DNA of 64,000 bases, taken from contig NZ_WMEW01000006.1 in NCBI RefSeq assembly GCF_009856355.1, forward strand, positions 146,284 through 210,283, in the 5' to 3' direction. This DNA is from Halobacillus litoralis. GTDB taxonomy: Bacteria > Bacillota > Bacilli > Bacillales > Halobacillaceae. The notes beneath the pieces were generated by a model. That model made no database searches, was not told the origin of the DNA, and saw nothing but the letters and a program-made list of their open reading frames with translations. Both the position numbers and the translations under genes were made by a program. Positions 43,306 to 51,329 of the stretch are shown piece by piece; positions within the stretch are counted from its first letter, which is position 1; each line of letters starts with the position of its first letter.

Positions 43306-43319
43306 TGAAAACGTTTTAG
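43306..43319. promoter_or_regulatory. cre-like site between the terminator and ptsG
   Basis: TGAAAACGTTTTAG matches the cre consensus at 12 of 14 positions. It lies downstream of the conditional terminator and 48 bases before ptsG. Confidence 0.35.
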
Positions 43320-43366
43320 TTTGATTGTTCGGCATTTCTGCCACAATTAAAAAGGAGGAAATACTT

Positions 43367-45403
43367 ATGTTTAAGAATGCTTTCGGCACACTGCAAAAAG
43401 TCGGTAAAGCGTTGATGACCCCTGTGGCACTCCTGCCCGCAGCTGGTATTCTTCTCGCTTTTGGTACGAGTTTTGCACAGGACAGTTTTGTCGACAAAGT
43501 CCCATTCTTCGGTACCGGCTGGGTGCAGACACTGCTCCAGGTCATGGCTGAAGCTGGTGGAATCGTCTTTGCCAACCTGCCGCTTCTTTTCGCCGTTGGT
43601 GTAGCAATCGGACTTGCTAAAGGCGATGGTGTTGCAGGTCTTGCAGCGATTATCGGTTACTTAATTATGAACGTGGTTATGGGCGTGCTCGGGAATGTCG
43701 ATGCCGACATGGTCTCTGATCCCGCTTATGCGGAAGTTCTCGGTATACCAACGCTCCAGACCGGAGTCTTTGGTGGTATTATCGTCGGTATATTAGCCGC
43801 TTCAATGTACAACAGGTATTTCAATATAGAACTACCACAATTCCTCGGGTTCTTTGCCGGTAAACGTTTCGTTCCAATTATCACGGCGTTTACGTCCTTG
43901 ATCCTAGGTGTCATTATGCTTTGGGTATGGCCGTTTGCACAAGCCGGTCTGAATGCTCTTTCCCAGCTGATGCTTGAAGGAAACCAGACCATCTCTGCTT
44001 TCTTCTTCGGCCTGATTGAGCGTTCCATGATTCCATTTGGTCTGCACCACATTTTCTATTCACCATTCTGGTTTGAGTTTGGTTCTTATACCAACGCAGC
44101 TGGTGAAATTATCCGTGGTGACCAGACGATTTTCTTTGAACAGCTGAAAGACGGCGTTGATTTTACAGCCGGTACATTCATGGTCGGTAAATTCCCGTTC
44201 ATGATGTTCGGTCTTCCAGCGGCTGCGCTTGCGATCTACCACACAGCGAAGCCGGAACGTAAAAAAGTGGTCGGAGGAATCATGGCTTCTGCAGCCCTGA
44301 CCTCTTTCCTGACAGGGATTACAGAACCGATTGAATTCTCATTCCTGTTCGTAGCACCGGTTCTTTTCGGTATCCACGCCGTATTTGCTGGATTCTCCTT
44401 CATGATCATGGAGATTCTTGGTGTGAAAATCGGACAAACCTTCTCTGGTGGTCTGATCGACTTTATTCTCTTTGGTGTCCTTCCCAACCGTACAGACTGG
44501 TGGTGGGTCATTATCGTCGGACTTGTATTCTCCGTGATCTACTACTTCGGATTCCGCTGGGCGATCCTTAAGTTCAATCTGGCTACTCCAGGTCGTGAAG
44601 ACGAAGCAGAAGATGAGGAAGAAGATGGAGAAGTGGGCGATCTGCCATTTGAAATTCTTGAAGCGATGGGCGGTCAGAAAAACATCGACCACCTCGATGC
44701 TTGTATCACAAGACTGCGTGTCTCTGTAAACGATAAAAATGATGTCAACAAAAACCGTCTGAAAAAACTAGGGGCTTCCGGTGTTATGGAAGTCGGAAAC
44801 AACATTCAGGCCATCTTCGGACCTGTTTCTGATACCCTTCGCGGACAGATGCAGGACATCATTGATGGTAAAACCCCTCGTTCCAGAGAAGATGTTGCTG
44901 AAATTATGAATGAAAAGAAACAGGCAGAAGCGCCTGTTGCTGAAGGCGAGCTTGCGTTTGTCAGCCCGCTGAAAGGAAAAATCATGCCGATTACAGAAGT
45001 TCCTGACCAGGTCTTCTCCGGTAAGATGATGGGAGACGGCTTTGCGATTGAACCCGTTGACGGCAAAGTGGTATCCCCGATCAATGGTAAAGTGCTGAAC
45101 GTATTCCCTACCAAACACGCCATTGGTCTGGAAGCGGAGAATGGCATGGAAATCCTGCTTCACATCGGAATTGATACGGTGGGATTGAAAGGTGAAGGAT
45201 TTACAGCTAAAATAGCTGAAGGAGACGAAGTGAAGCAGGGGCAGGCGTTGATGGAAGTCGATCTTGACTTCGTTAAGGAAAACGCTCCGTCTATTGTGAC
45301 ACCGATTATCTTTACAAACCTTCAGGAAGGCCAGAGTGTCAGCCTGAAAGCATCTGGTGAAGTGAACCACAACCAGCCGGATATTGTAGAAATTACTGAA
45401 TAA
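43367..45403 (+). CDS. ptsG: PTS system glucose-specific EIICBA component
   Basis: A 678-residue glucose permease of the phosphotransferase system. The EIIC domain (about residues 1-410, ten helices; [29 protein letters not shown]) is followed by EIIB with the phosphorylated cysteine in [11 protein letters not shown], and EIIA (about 530-678) with the active histidine in [12 protein letters not shown]. An acidic linker [15 protein letters not shown] joins C and B. The start at 43367 has AAAGGAGG upstream. Controlled by GlcT; phosphate comes from HPr, encoded next. Confidence 0.96.
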   Translation: MFKNAFGTLQKVGKALMTPVALLPAAGILLAFGTSFAQDSFVDKVPFFGTGWVQTLLQVMAEAGGIVFANLPLLFAVGVAIGLAKGDGVAGLAAIIGYLIMNVVMGVLGNVDADMVSDPAYAEVLGIPTLQTGVFGGIIVGILAASMYNRYFNIELPQFLGFFAGKRFVPIITAFTSLILGVIMLWVWPFAQAGLNALSQLMLEGNQTISAFFFGLIERSMIPFGLHHIFYSPFWFEFGSYTNAAGEIIRGDQTIFFEQLKDGVDFTAGTFMVGKFPFMMFGLPAAALAIYHTAKPERKKVVGGIMASAALTSFLTGITEPIEFSFLFVAPVLFGIHAVFAGFSFMIMEILGVKIGQTFSGGLIDFILFGVLPNRTDWWWVIIVGLVFSVIYYFGFRWAILKFNLATPGREDEAEDEEEDGEVGDLPFEILEAMGGQKNIDHLDACITRLRVSVNDKNDVNKNRLKKLGASGVMEVGNNIQAIFGPVSDTLRGQMQDIIDGKTPRSREDVAEIMNEKKQAEAPVAEGELAFVSPLKGKIMPITEVPDQVFSGKMMGDGFAIEPVDGKVVSPINGKVLNVFPTKHAIGLEAENGMEILLHIGIDTVGLKGEGFTAKIAEGDEVKQGQALMEVDLDFVKENAPSIVTPIIFTNLQEGQSVSLKASGEVNHNQPDIVEITE

Positions 45404-45418
45404 AAAGGAGAATGTATC

Positions 45419-45685
45419 ATGGCACAACAAACAATGAAAATCACATCTGCGGACGGTGTACACGCACGTCCAGCAACAGCACTTGTACAAGTAGCCGGCA
45501 AATTCGAATCTGACGTAAACCTTGAGTACAATGGCAAGTCCGTAAACATGAAATCCATCATGGGCGTCATGTCCCTTGGAATTCCGAACGGCGCTGAAGT
45601 CACGTTCTCTGCTGAAGGTGCAGATGAAGAAGAAGCAGTAAACGCTGTAGTTGCAAAAGCAAAAGAAGAAAACCTTGGTGAGTAA
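45419..45685 (+). CDS. ptsH: Phosphocarrier protein HPr
   Basis: HPr passes phosphate from enzyme I to EIIA and, when phosphorylated on serine, is the CcpA co-repressor. The 88-residue protein has the His15 motif GVHARPATALVQ and the regulatory Ser46 in VNMKSIMGVMSLG. AAAAAGGAGAA precedes the start. In B. subtilis ptsI follows ptsH; here a terminator follows immediately, and enzyme I is not in this window. Confidence 0.97.
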   Translation: MAQQTMKITSADGVHARPATALVQVAGKFESDVNLEYNGKSVNMKSIMGVMSLGIPNGAEVTFSAEGADEEEAVNAVVAKAKEENLGE

Positions 45686-45693
45686 TTCATAAC

Positions 45694-45730
45694 AAAGACA
45701 GCCTGCCGATCCGGCAGGCTGTCTTTTTAT
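45694..45730 (+). terminator. Terminator of glcT-ptsGH
   Basis: GACAGCCTGCC pairs with GGCAGGCTGTC around a short loop, followed by T5. Confidence 0.92.
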
Positions 45731-45735
45731 TTTTT

Positions 45736-46156
45736 AGCTCTGTTAAAGTCTGTTGTTGATATTTTAAACGATTACTAAATCGTCTCCGTCTGGAATCAGG
45801 GGTACCGTCCGTTGTTTATTCAGAGCATGGGATGGCAGGGAAAACCGTCCGCTTTCCGCGGGGAACGATGAGCCTCCTCGAACTTCGTTCTCCGGGGTCT
45901 CACCTTGTTCCTTTTTCCCGCAGGAGTCTACCTGTTTTCCCTGCCATCCTTTCGTAGTAGGGTAACGGACTTCGGTTATGCCCCTTCTAACCACCCTTCT
46001 CTGAAGAGGCGGCCTTGGGAATGGCGGGACTCCTGTGGGAGGAAGGTACCTCACGGAAAGGGAGTCATTCCCAAGGCCGCCTCACACAAATCCCATGACA
46101 GAAAGGGATGATAGGAGCTCACATGTTAAATAACAACACCAAGCTATAACAGAGCC
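45736..46156. mobile_element. MITE-like element, long copy
   Basis: The 421-bp insert has terminal inverted repeats (A/G)GCTCTGTTA (45736) and TAACAGAGCC (46147-46156) and an exact 8-bp target duplication TATTTTTT (45728-45735 and 46157-46164). Subterminal sequences TGTTGTTGATATTT and AAATAACAACA are also inverted. Inside are two large imperfect hairpins: ATGGCAGGGAAAAC with GTTTTCCCTGCCAT, and GAGGCGGCCTTGGGAATG with its complement. No coding sequence is present. A shorter copy lies at 55402-55644. Confidence 0.85.
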
Positions 46157-46162
46157 TATTTT

Positions 46163-46822
46163 TTAACGGTCAACAAATATTTCGGCGCGGCCGTCATCCT
46201 CTTTATAAATCTGCTCTGCAGCGACATCCGGACTCTTCATCTTCTCCGGATGTTTGACGTGATCGGTATCTTTCCAGAATGGTGTATTCATCCCGCCCAT
46301 ATAGACAGCGGTTGCTGTGAGGCTTTCCTCCTCCCATTCCTTCTGCAGACTCTCTGTGAAGCCCCTGAGAGCAAATTTACTGGCGCAGTAGATGCTTTCA
46401 TTCTTTTTCCCGCGCAGACCAGCTGTGGAAATGATATTCAATACCCGGCCCTCAGACTGCTGCAGTCGGGGAAGGACTGCCTGTGTCATTAGGATTGTTC
46501 CTTTGACGTTAGTGTCCAGCAGCTGATCTATATCGTCTTCCGAGTACGTGGAGAGCCCGCCGAAAATGCCTGTTCCGGCATTGTTGATCAATACGTCAAC
46601 ATGCTCGATATTCTCTACAGCCGAAGCAATAGAGGAAGGGGTTGTAATATCGCAGACGATAACCTCAGCACTTCCGCCGTTCTGTTCAATCTCTCTCTGC
46701 ACAGCAGCTAAGGGTTCATACCTCCTGCCACTCAATACAACAGCGTTCCCTTTCCGGGCATAGGTATGCGCGAGAGCTCTTCCGAGTCCTGTTCCGGCAC
46801 CTGTAATCCAAATCTTTGCCAA
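46163..46822 (-). CDS. Short-chain dehydrogenase/reductase
   Basis: A 219-residue classical SDR with the cofactor motif ITGAGTGLGRAL, the NNAG motif LINNAGTG and the catalytic YCASK (YxxxK) with serine in IISTAGLRG. NADP preference is suggested by the SGRR segment after strand 2. Its substrate is unknown. The stop codon lies against the target duplication of the adjacent MITE-like element, but since the duplicated bases are original the gene is intact. Single gene. Confidence 0.9.
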   Translation of the reverse strand: MAKIWITGAGTGLGRALAHTYARKGNAVVLSGRRYEPLAAVQREIEQNGGSAEVIVCDITTPSSIASAVENIEHVDVLINNAGTGIFGGLSTYSEDDIDQLLDTNVKGTILMTQAVLPRLQQSEGRVLNIISTAGLRGKKNESIYCASKFALRGFTESLQKEWEEESLTATAVYMGGMNTPFWKDTDHVKHPEKMKSPDVAAEQIYKEDDGRAEIFVDR

Positions 46823-46908
46823 TCAAACCAGCCTCCTTGTCCTGACATATATCCATTGTCGCTAAAGCCTGTTAGAATGTAAAGAAAGTACAGATAAGGG
46901 GGAGAAGG

Positions 46909-47244
46909 ATGGAACGGAGATACAGTGAATATTCAGAGAGAGAGTTAAGGGATGAAATAGCTGAGCTGACAGAAAAAGCCCAGAAGGCGGAGCAGCTTGG
47001 CATGGTCAATGAATACGCTGTCCATGAACGGAAAATCATTATGGCTAAAGCCTATATGATGAATCCGGCCGATTTCTCAGCAGGGGAAACCTACGAAATG
47101 GACGGAGACTATGAGCATACCTTCTTCATCGAATATATGAACGGCATTTTTGCCTGGGGATATCGAAAGCAGAATGGCCGAAAGGTGAGTACAGAAGAAG
47201 AGGCCCTGCCGATTTCCATGCTCGGCCGTCACGTACAGGAATAG
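46909..47244 (+). CDS. yfhH: YfhH family protein (DUF1811)
   Basis: A 111-residue protein starting MERRYSEYSERELRDEIAELTEKAQKAEQLGM, a helical hairpin, followed by a small beta barrel (GETYEMDGDYEHTFFIEYMNGIFAWGYR). This is the DUF1811 pattern of YfhH, whose function is unknown. GGGGGAGAAGG lies just before the ATG. In B. subtilis it sits directly after recX, while here a 5.6-kb block separates them. Confidence 0.88.
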   Translation: MERRYSEYSERELRDEIAELTEKAQKAEQLGMVNEYAVHERKIIMAKAYMMNPADFSAGETYEMDGDYEHTFFIEYMNGIFAWGYRKQNGRKVSTEEEALPISMLGRHVQE

Positions 47245-47298
47245 AAAGTATCGAGGTTTCACACCAGCAGATGGCGTTGTCCTTCATGGGTGTGTATA

Positions 47299-47424
47299 CC
47301 GCTCCGCTTATCGGGGATACCTGGCGTGGGCGCGACCTCAGCTGACTTGGTCAAGAAGATCGTCTGTTCAAGTGAATCTGCGGCTCGTGCTCTTCCCGCA
47401 GACGTCCCCACTGAACGCTCCCGC
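47299..47424 (+). repeat. Hairpin repeat core, divergent copy
   Basis: CGCTTATCGGGGATACC, then CAGCTGACTTGGTCAAGAAGATC and GCTCTTCCCGCAGACGTCCC and ACTGAACGCTC align with the other cores but with more changes (CGTGGGCGCGACC in place of CGCGGGCACGGCC). No flanking terminator duplication or CTGTAGA end was found, so it is an old or partial copy. Confidence 0.7.
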
Positions 47425-47453
47425 CATCATGGACAGGGGGAAGACATATCCAC

Positions 47454-47499
47454 AAAAAGGCGCTGGTGAAGGATGCTTTCCTTGATCAGCGCCTTTTTA
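47454..47499 (+). terminator. Terminator of yfhH
   Basis: AAAAAGGCGCTG pairs with CAGCGCCTTTTT, with an inner stem AAGGA/TCCTT. Confidence 0.8.
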
Positions 47500-47542
47500 T
47501 TACAGGTGAACCCACGCATTCACAGGAACGGTACAGCATCCA

Positions 47543-47575
47543 TAAAAAAAGGCTGTCGAGAAATGCTCGACAGCC
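47543..47575 (-). terminator. Terminator of the sspK transcript
   Basis: GGCTGTCGAG pairs with CTCGACAGCC; on the minus strand T7 follows. Confidence 0.85.
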
Positions 47576-47605
47576 AGAACCGGGTACATAAGGTACCTGG
47601 GTACT

Positions 47606-47746
47606 TTAGTTTCTTTTTCTCATCTGTATTTCAGTGATCTGGTTCGCCTGCGTCTGCTCTGTCTCTCCATTGACACGTCGGCTCATATGCTTGGAGCTTC
47701 GGTGGGAATGAGAAGCCGGAGCGGCTTTGAAATTACGCTTACCCAT
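47606..47746 (-). CDS. YpzG-like small protein
   Basis: A 46-residue basic protein (MGKRNFKAAPASHSHRSSKH...) with the stretch VNGETEQTQ that I associate with the YpzG family of small Bacillus proteins. I start it at the ATG at 47746, preceded by GGGAGGAATT; a longer frame reaches back through sspK. It overlaps the sspK stop by 8 bases, so it is likely co-expressed in the forespore. Function unknown. Confidence 0.65.
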   Translation of the reverse strand: MGKRNFKAAPASHSHRSSKHMSRRVNGETEQTQANQITEIQMRKRN

Positions 47747-47912
47747 GGTAATTCCTCCCTGTGTCGTTGACATCGCGGTGTCTCGATCGGGCCGCGCGTT
47801 CCTGCGGCTTATTGTTGATCGTTCCATTCGGACGTTTGTTTGAGTATTCACTCTGATCATCCGGTGCGTGGGTCATATGCACGTTTGGGAAATTTTTGGC
47901 CTTGTTACGCAT
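47739..47912 (-). CDS. sspK: Small acid-soluble spore protein K
   Basis: A 57-residue protein starting MRNKAKNFPNVHMTHAPDDQ and containing SNKRPNGTINNKPQERAARS, closely parallel to SspK of B. subtilis (MVRNKAKGFPNQ... ASKRADGSTNTHPQER). TAGGAGGGTGACGA precedes the ATG at 47912. It is a minor SASP made in the forespore. Position between yfhH and yfhJ equals the B. subtilis order. The C-terminus is a little longer than usual and runs into the next gene. Confidence 0.88.
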   Translation of the reverse strand: MRNKAKNFPNVHMTHAPDDQSEYSNKRPNGTINNKPQERAARSRHRDVNDTGRNYHG

Positions 47913-48019
47913 TCGTCACCCTCCTATGCCTCTGGGAAGAGGCAGGCTTAGTATACCCCGCTTACAGCCTGTAATGTGTTATAATAAAGGGTAAACTATG
48001 GCAGAGACGGAGTGGTACC

Positions 48020-48286
48020 ATGAATGAAATTTATCAGCGTCTGGCTGAAGCTCTATATAAGAAAAACGAAAACCTGACAATGGATGAGGCCCTTACATGG
48101 GTCGAGCTTTTGTGGGAGGATTTCGAAACGACACGGGCAAAAGCTGGTCGTGAATACGAAGGGAAGAAAGTGACGGAGCAGATTGTGACGCAGTGGATCC
48201 AGAATTATGGACCAAGGCTTCATGAATTCGCAGCCACTAATTCCAAATACAAGAAGATGCTTGAGAAAAAAGGGTATCTGCATTAA
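48020..48286 (+). CDS. yfhJ: YfhJ family (WVELL) protein
   Basis: An 88-residue helical protein with the motif LTWVELLWEDFETTRAKAGREYEGKKVTEQIVTQWI, the WVELL signature of YfhJ. Function unknown. GACGGAG lies upstream. It is divergent from sspK and followed by a terminator hairpin next to a repeat element. Confidence 0.9.
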   Translation: MNEIYQRLAEALYKKNENLTMDEALTWVELLWEDFETTRAKAGREYEGKKVTEQIVTQWIQNYGPRLHEFAATNSKYKKMLEKKGYLH

Positions 48287-48290
48287 AAAA

Positions 48291-48315
48291 GGAGCCTCTT
48301 CAAAGAGGCTCCTTT
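48291..48315. terminator. Terminator of yfhJ
   Basis: GGAGCCTCTT pairs with AAGAGGCTCC, with A6 before it. TTGTAGA, an element end, follows at 48320. Confidence 0.8.
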
Positions 48316-48700
48316 CAGCTTGTAGAGAAACCCTTGTTTCTTTACAAGCTTTTTCTTTCTTACCGCCAGGAGCGAAAGCCCCTTCCTTTTCCGCGGACGA
48401 GCGCCCGAGCTTCCTCGCAAAACCCACGCTCGGCGATCTCGGCTCACTCGTTCTTCCGCAGGAGTGGAAGGGGCACCGCTCCTTGGGGATTCTTTTTCAT
48501 ATTCCGGCAGGCAGCCGTCATCAGCGCAGCTCATGCCGTTCTTTTGAGATCCTGCCTAGTGCATAATCTCTCTCCTATATATTCTAACGTTGGCACAAGG
48601 AGCGTTCGGTGGTGATGCCCGCGGCATTCATCCACCAACAAGCGGAATGTGACCCTTCACACGACAAATGGACAACTCTAACAGGTTAACTCAGCCTTTT
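48313..48700. repeat. Composite hairpin-repeat element, copy E (inverse of copy B)
   Basis: It begins with CAGCTTGTAGAGAAACCC and runs as the reverse complement of 23961-24479: the module CTTACCGCCAGGAGCGAAAG ... CTTCCGCAGGAGTGGAAGG, then TGTGCAC-like TGCATAATCTCTCT, then a truncated repeat core (48598-48655), and the end GGTTAACTCAGCC. The core has lost its central half. Unlike copies A-D, no second copy of the yfhJ terminator is found at the right side. No gene lies here. Confidence 0.78.
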
Positions 48701-48704
48701 CTCA

Positions 48705-49706
48705 TTACGACTTCGATTCCATCGGACTGAGCTTATTCTGAAGTTTTTCTTCTGTGAAGACCCAGCCGGTATAGGAATTGAGGATTTTCAGGTTGTCGCC
48801 ATGTTCATCATCAATCTGGGCCACAGCCACAAAGGGATAGCGTCCCCGGGAGCGGTAGCGCAGATCGATGAATCGGACTTCCGTGTACTCGTCAAAATAG
48901 CTCAATTCATAGCGGTACACCGGTGAAAAGGACAGAAAAGCTTTGATGTTATGATCCGTCAGCGCTTTTTGGACAACCGGATCATCTTCATCAATCGGTT
49001 TATTTACGAATGTGTCCAGGATTTTTAAATGGCCGTTCTCAGCTCTTCCTACGTAATAATGGTCGGGCGTTGTGATGGCAATCCGCCATATGTTCTGCTT
49101 GATGGTGGGAGAGGTGGCAATCTGAGTGACTCCCTCCACATGTTCATGAATCAGACGGACAAGCTCCCGTTTATCGAAATACCGCTTCACATAATAAATG
49201 GCGATGACTCCATAGATAATCAGCCACATGATTCCGGGTGAAGCTCCAAGGTTCCACGCCACAATCCCTGCTATGTGCAGAATGAAAATATAGGGATCAA
49301 AGGTGTTGATAAAGCCATAGGCGACCCACCTTTTTGTAATCGGACGATAGGCCTGGGTGCCGTAAGCGTTGAAAATGTCTACAAATACGTGAAGGATGAC
49401 CGCCAGGAAGCTCCAAAGCCATAAATGGAGAAAGTTGACCTCCGGGTTAAATAAGTATATGATGCCGGGGATACTGATTCCCCACAAAAGGACCGCCGGA
49501 ATCGAGTGAGTAATTCCACGGTGATGGCGGATGTAGACGGCATTGTTTTTAAGTTTCAGGGCGGTGTCGATGTCCGGTGCCTGTGATCCGACCAGCGTGC
49601 CGATCAACACGGCATTGAATAAAGCCGGATCGGAGCTGACGGCCGGATCAAGTGTAGCTATTCCACCGAGGGCCACGCCCATCACCACATGAGTACCAGT
49701 ATCCAA
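48705..49706 (-). CDS. yfhP: Membrane-bound metal-dependent hydrolase, YfhP-like
   Basis: A 333-residue protein of the YdjM/YbcI-type membrane hydrolase family (DUF457). It starts MDTGTHVVMGVALGG, then SQAPDIDTALKLKNNAVYIRHHRGITHSIPAV with the conserved DxD and HRxxTHS metal-type motif, three to four membrane helices and a soluble C-terminal half. The start codon is TTG at 49706, set by GGAGG at 8 bases and by the family N-terminus. B. subtilis YfhP represses yfhQ/yfhP-region genes in some reports, but that role is not evident from sequence. Confidence 0.85.
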   Translation of the reverse strand: MDTGTHVVMGVALGGIATLDPAVSSDPALFNAVLIGTLVGSQAPDIDTALKLKNNAVYIRHHRGITHSIPAVLLWGISIPGIIYLFNPEVNFLHLWLWSFLAVILHVFVDIFNAYGTQAYRPITKRWVAYGFINTFDPYIFILHIAGIVAWNLGASPGIMWLIIYGVIAIYYVKRYFDKRELVRLIHEHVEGVTQIATSPTIKQNIWRIAITTPDHYYVGRAENGHLKILDTFVNKPIDEDDPVVQKALTDHNIKAFLSFSPVYRYELSYFDEYTEVRFIDLRYRSRGRYPFVAVAQIDDEHGDNLKILNSYTGWVFTEEKLQNKLSPMESKS

Positions 49707-49760
49707 CCTACAAACCTCCTTTTTGGATGACGAAAATGTTAAATAAGAAAGGTGTTTCCA

Positions 49761-50849
49761 GTGAAACCGAAAGAAAGAGTTCCCTTCCTATTGAATCATA
49801 CGAATATTGATGCTTTCCAAGATGATCTTATTTCCTGGTTTAAAAAAGAGCAGAGGGTCCTGCCCTGGCGTGAAAACCAGGATCCATACAGAGTCTGGGT
49901 ATCAGAAATTATGCTCCAACAGACCCGTGTTGATACAGTCATTCCTTATTTTAACCACTTTATGAGCAGATTCCCAAACCCCAAAGCCCTTGCAGATGCC
50001 GATGAGCAGGAGGTTTTGAAAGCATGGGAAGGACTAGGTTACTATTCCCGTGCTCGAAATTTGCAAAACGCTGTCAGGGAAGTTGTCGAATCCTATGGGG
50101 GTGTAGTCCCTGATGATCCTGATGAACTTGGAAAATTAAAAGGCGTCGGCCCCTATACGAAGGGGGCGATCTTAAGTATAGCTTACGATACGCCGGAACC
50201 CGCTGTCGACGGCAACGTCATGCGGGTGCTCTCACGCATTCTTTATGTAGAGGATGATATCAGCAAACAGAGCACAAGAAAACTGTTTGAAGCGCTTGTC
50301 CGTGAATTGATTTCCAAAGAAGACCCATCCGCCTTCAATCAAGGGCTGATGGAGCTCGGTGCCCTTATATGTACACCGAAAACACCGTCCTGTATGCTGT
50401 GTCCGGTGCAGGATCACTGTCGTGCATTTGAAAAAGGAGCGGAAACGGAACTCCCGATTAAAGCATCGAAGAAAAAACAGAAGAAGATCCCTTACCTTCT
50501 GCTCTTGATTGAAAATGACAAAGGTGAGGTATTGATCGAGCAGCGTCCCGGTGAAGGACTTCTGGCTTCGCTGTGGCAGTATCCGATGGTCCCGCTGGAA
50601 GATGTGGACGAGGAGTCCGTGCCGGTCTGGATGTACGGGGAATATGGTTTGAAGGTGGAGCTTGGAGAAAAGGTGGACCATGTCAGGCATGTGTTTTCCC
50701 ACTTGATTTGGGAAATGGATGTAGTCAGAGCCGTTGTGAAAAGCGGCAGCCTTGATCATGAGCGTGCGAAGTTTGTCACTCCTGAAGCCATGCTTGATTA
50801 TCCATTTCCCGTATCCCATCAAAAAGCCCATCCGTATATTAGTCCGTAA
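49761..50849 (+). CDS. mutY: Adenine DNA glycosylase
   Basis: MutY removes adenine mispaired with 8-oxoguanine. The 362-residue protein has the catalytic glutamate in VSEIMLQQTRVDTV, the helix-hairpin-helix LKGVGPYTKGAI with the aspartate in AVDGNVMRVLSR, the [4Fe-4S] cysteines in CTPKTPSCMLCPVQDHC, and a Nudix-like C-terminal domain (YLLLLIENDKGEVLIEQRPGEGLLASLWQYPM). The GTG at 49761 is chosen, 6 bases after AAAGGTG. The end overlaps the convergent yfhS-like gene by 11 bases. Confidence 0.94.
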   Translation: MKPKERVPFLLNHTNIDAFQDDLISWFKKEQRVLPWRENQDPYRVWVSEIMLQQTRVDTVIPYFNHFMSRFPNPKALADADEQEVLKAWEGLGYYSRARNLQNAVREVVESYGGVVPDDPDELGKLKGVGPYTKGAILSIAYDTPEPAVDGNVMRVLSRILYVEDDISKQSTRKLFEALVRELISKEDPSAFNQGLMELGALICTPKTPSCMLCPVQDHCRAFEKGAETELPIKASKKKQKKIPYLLLLIENDKGEVLIEQRPGEGLLASLWQYPMVPLEDVDEESVPVWMYGEYGLKVELGEKVDHVRHVFSHLIWEMDVVRAVVKSGSLDHERAKFVTPEAMLDYPFPVSHQKAHPYISP

Positions 50850-51063
50850 CTGTATGAGTGCCGCTGGTCCAGGAAGCTTCCTTTTCTTCCAGACCGCCGC
50901 GGCGCTCTATTTCTTTGTTGATTTCCCTGAGCAGCGTGACGCCCTCAGCATTCAGGTAGGGCGCGGCCTGCGACAGGGATGTATGAAAATATCCCAGCTC
51001 TTTATCTTCCCACTTCTGCTTCGGTTCCATCGTCAATCCTGCTAAATCTCTTCCGACATACAT
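50839..51063 (-). CDS. yfhS: YfhS-like small protein
   Basis: A 74-residue charged protein (MYVGRDLAGLTMEPKQKWED...) with a central amphipathic helix AAPYLNAEGVTLLREINKEIERRGG. Its position after mutY and before the sspE-ygaC block is that of yfhS in B. subtilis, and AAAGGAGG precedes the ATG. Function unknown; the identity rests mostly on synteny. Confidence 0.65.
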   Translation of the reverse strand: MYVGRDLAGLTMEPKQKWEDKELGYFHTSLSQAAPYLNAEGVTLLREINKEIERRGGLEEKEASWTSGTHTVTD

Positions 51064-51140
51064 AAAAGCACAGCCTCCTTTTCCTCCTTAATGTATGTAC
51101 ATTCGTCCTGCTCATACAAACAAAAATCGACAAATCCACA

Positions 51141-51168
51141 TGTAACAAACCTGTAAAGTAAATGTAAC
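51141..51168 (+). promoter_or_regulatory. WalR (YycF) binding site with three half-sites
   Basis: TGTAAC (51141), TGTAAA (51152) and TGTAAC (51163) repeat at an exact 11-base period with 5-base spacers, matching the WalR consensus TGTWAH-N5-TGTWAH. It lies about 165 bp before a LysM-NlpC/P60 hydrolase gene, the type of gene WalR controls. The rest of 51170-51320 contains AT-rich promoter-like sequence but no single convincing -35/-10 pair. Confidence 0.65.
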
Positions 51169-51329
51169 GAAGTGCGGAAAACCTTGCCATCAAAGGGTTT
51201 GGATGGATTTGTTGGTATTTGTAGAAGTTTTGGAGTATTTACAAACAATTGTCTTTTATGAATAATGGGATTTAGGTTATTTGATTGCACAATTATAACA
51301 ATTCATACATAGGGGAGAGTAAAGAATAC

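Noticed and set aside
44768..45490. Open frame of 240 codons antisense to the end of ptsG and ptsH
   Set aside because: It is the shadow of two well-supported genes and shows no domain.
46163..46165. Truncation of the SDR gene by the neighbouring MITE-like element
   Set aside because: The stop codon lies at the target duplication, whose bases were present before insertion, so the gene end is probably original.
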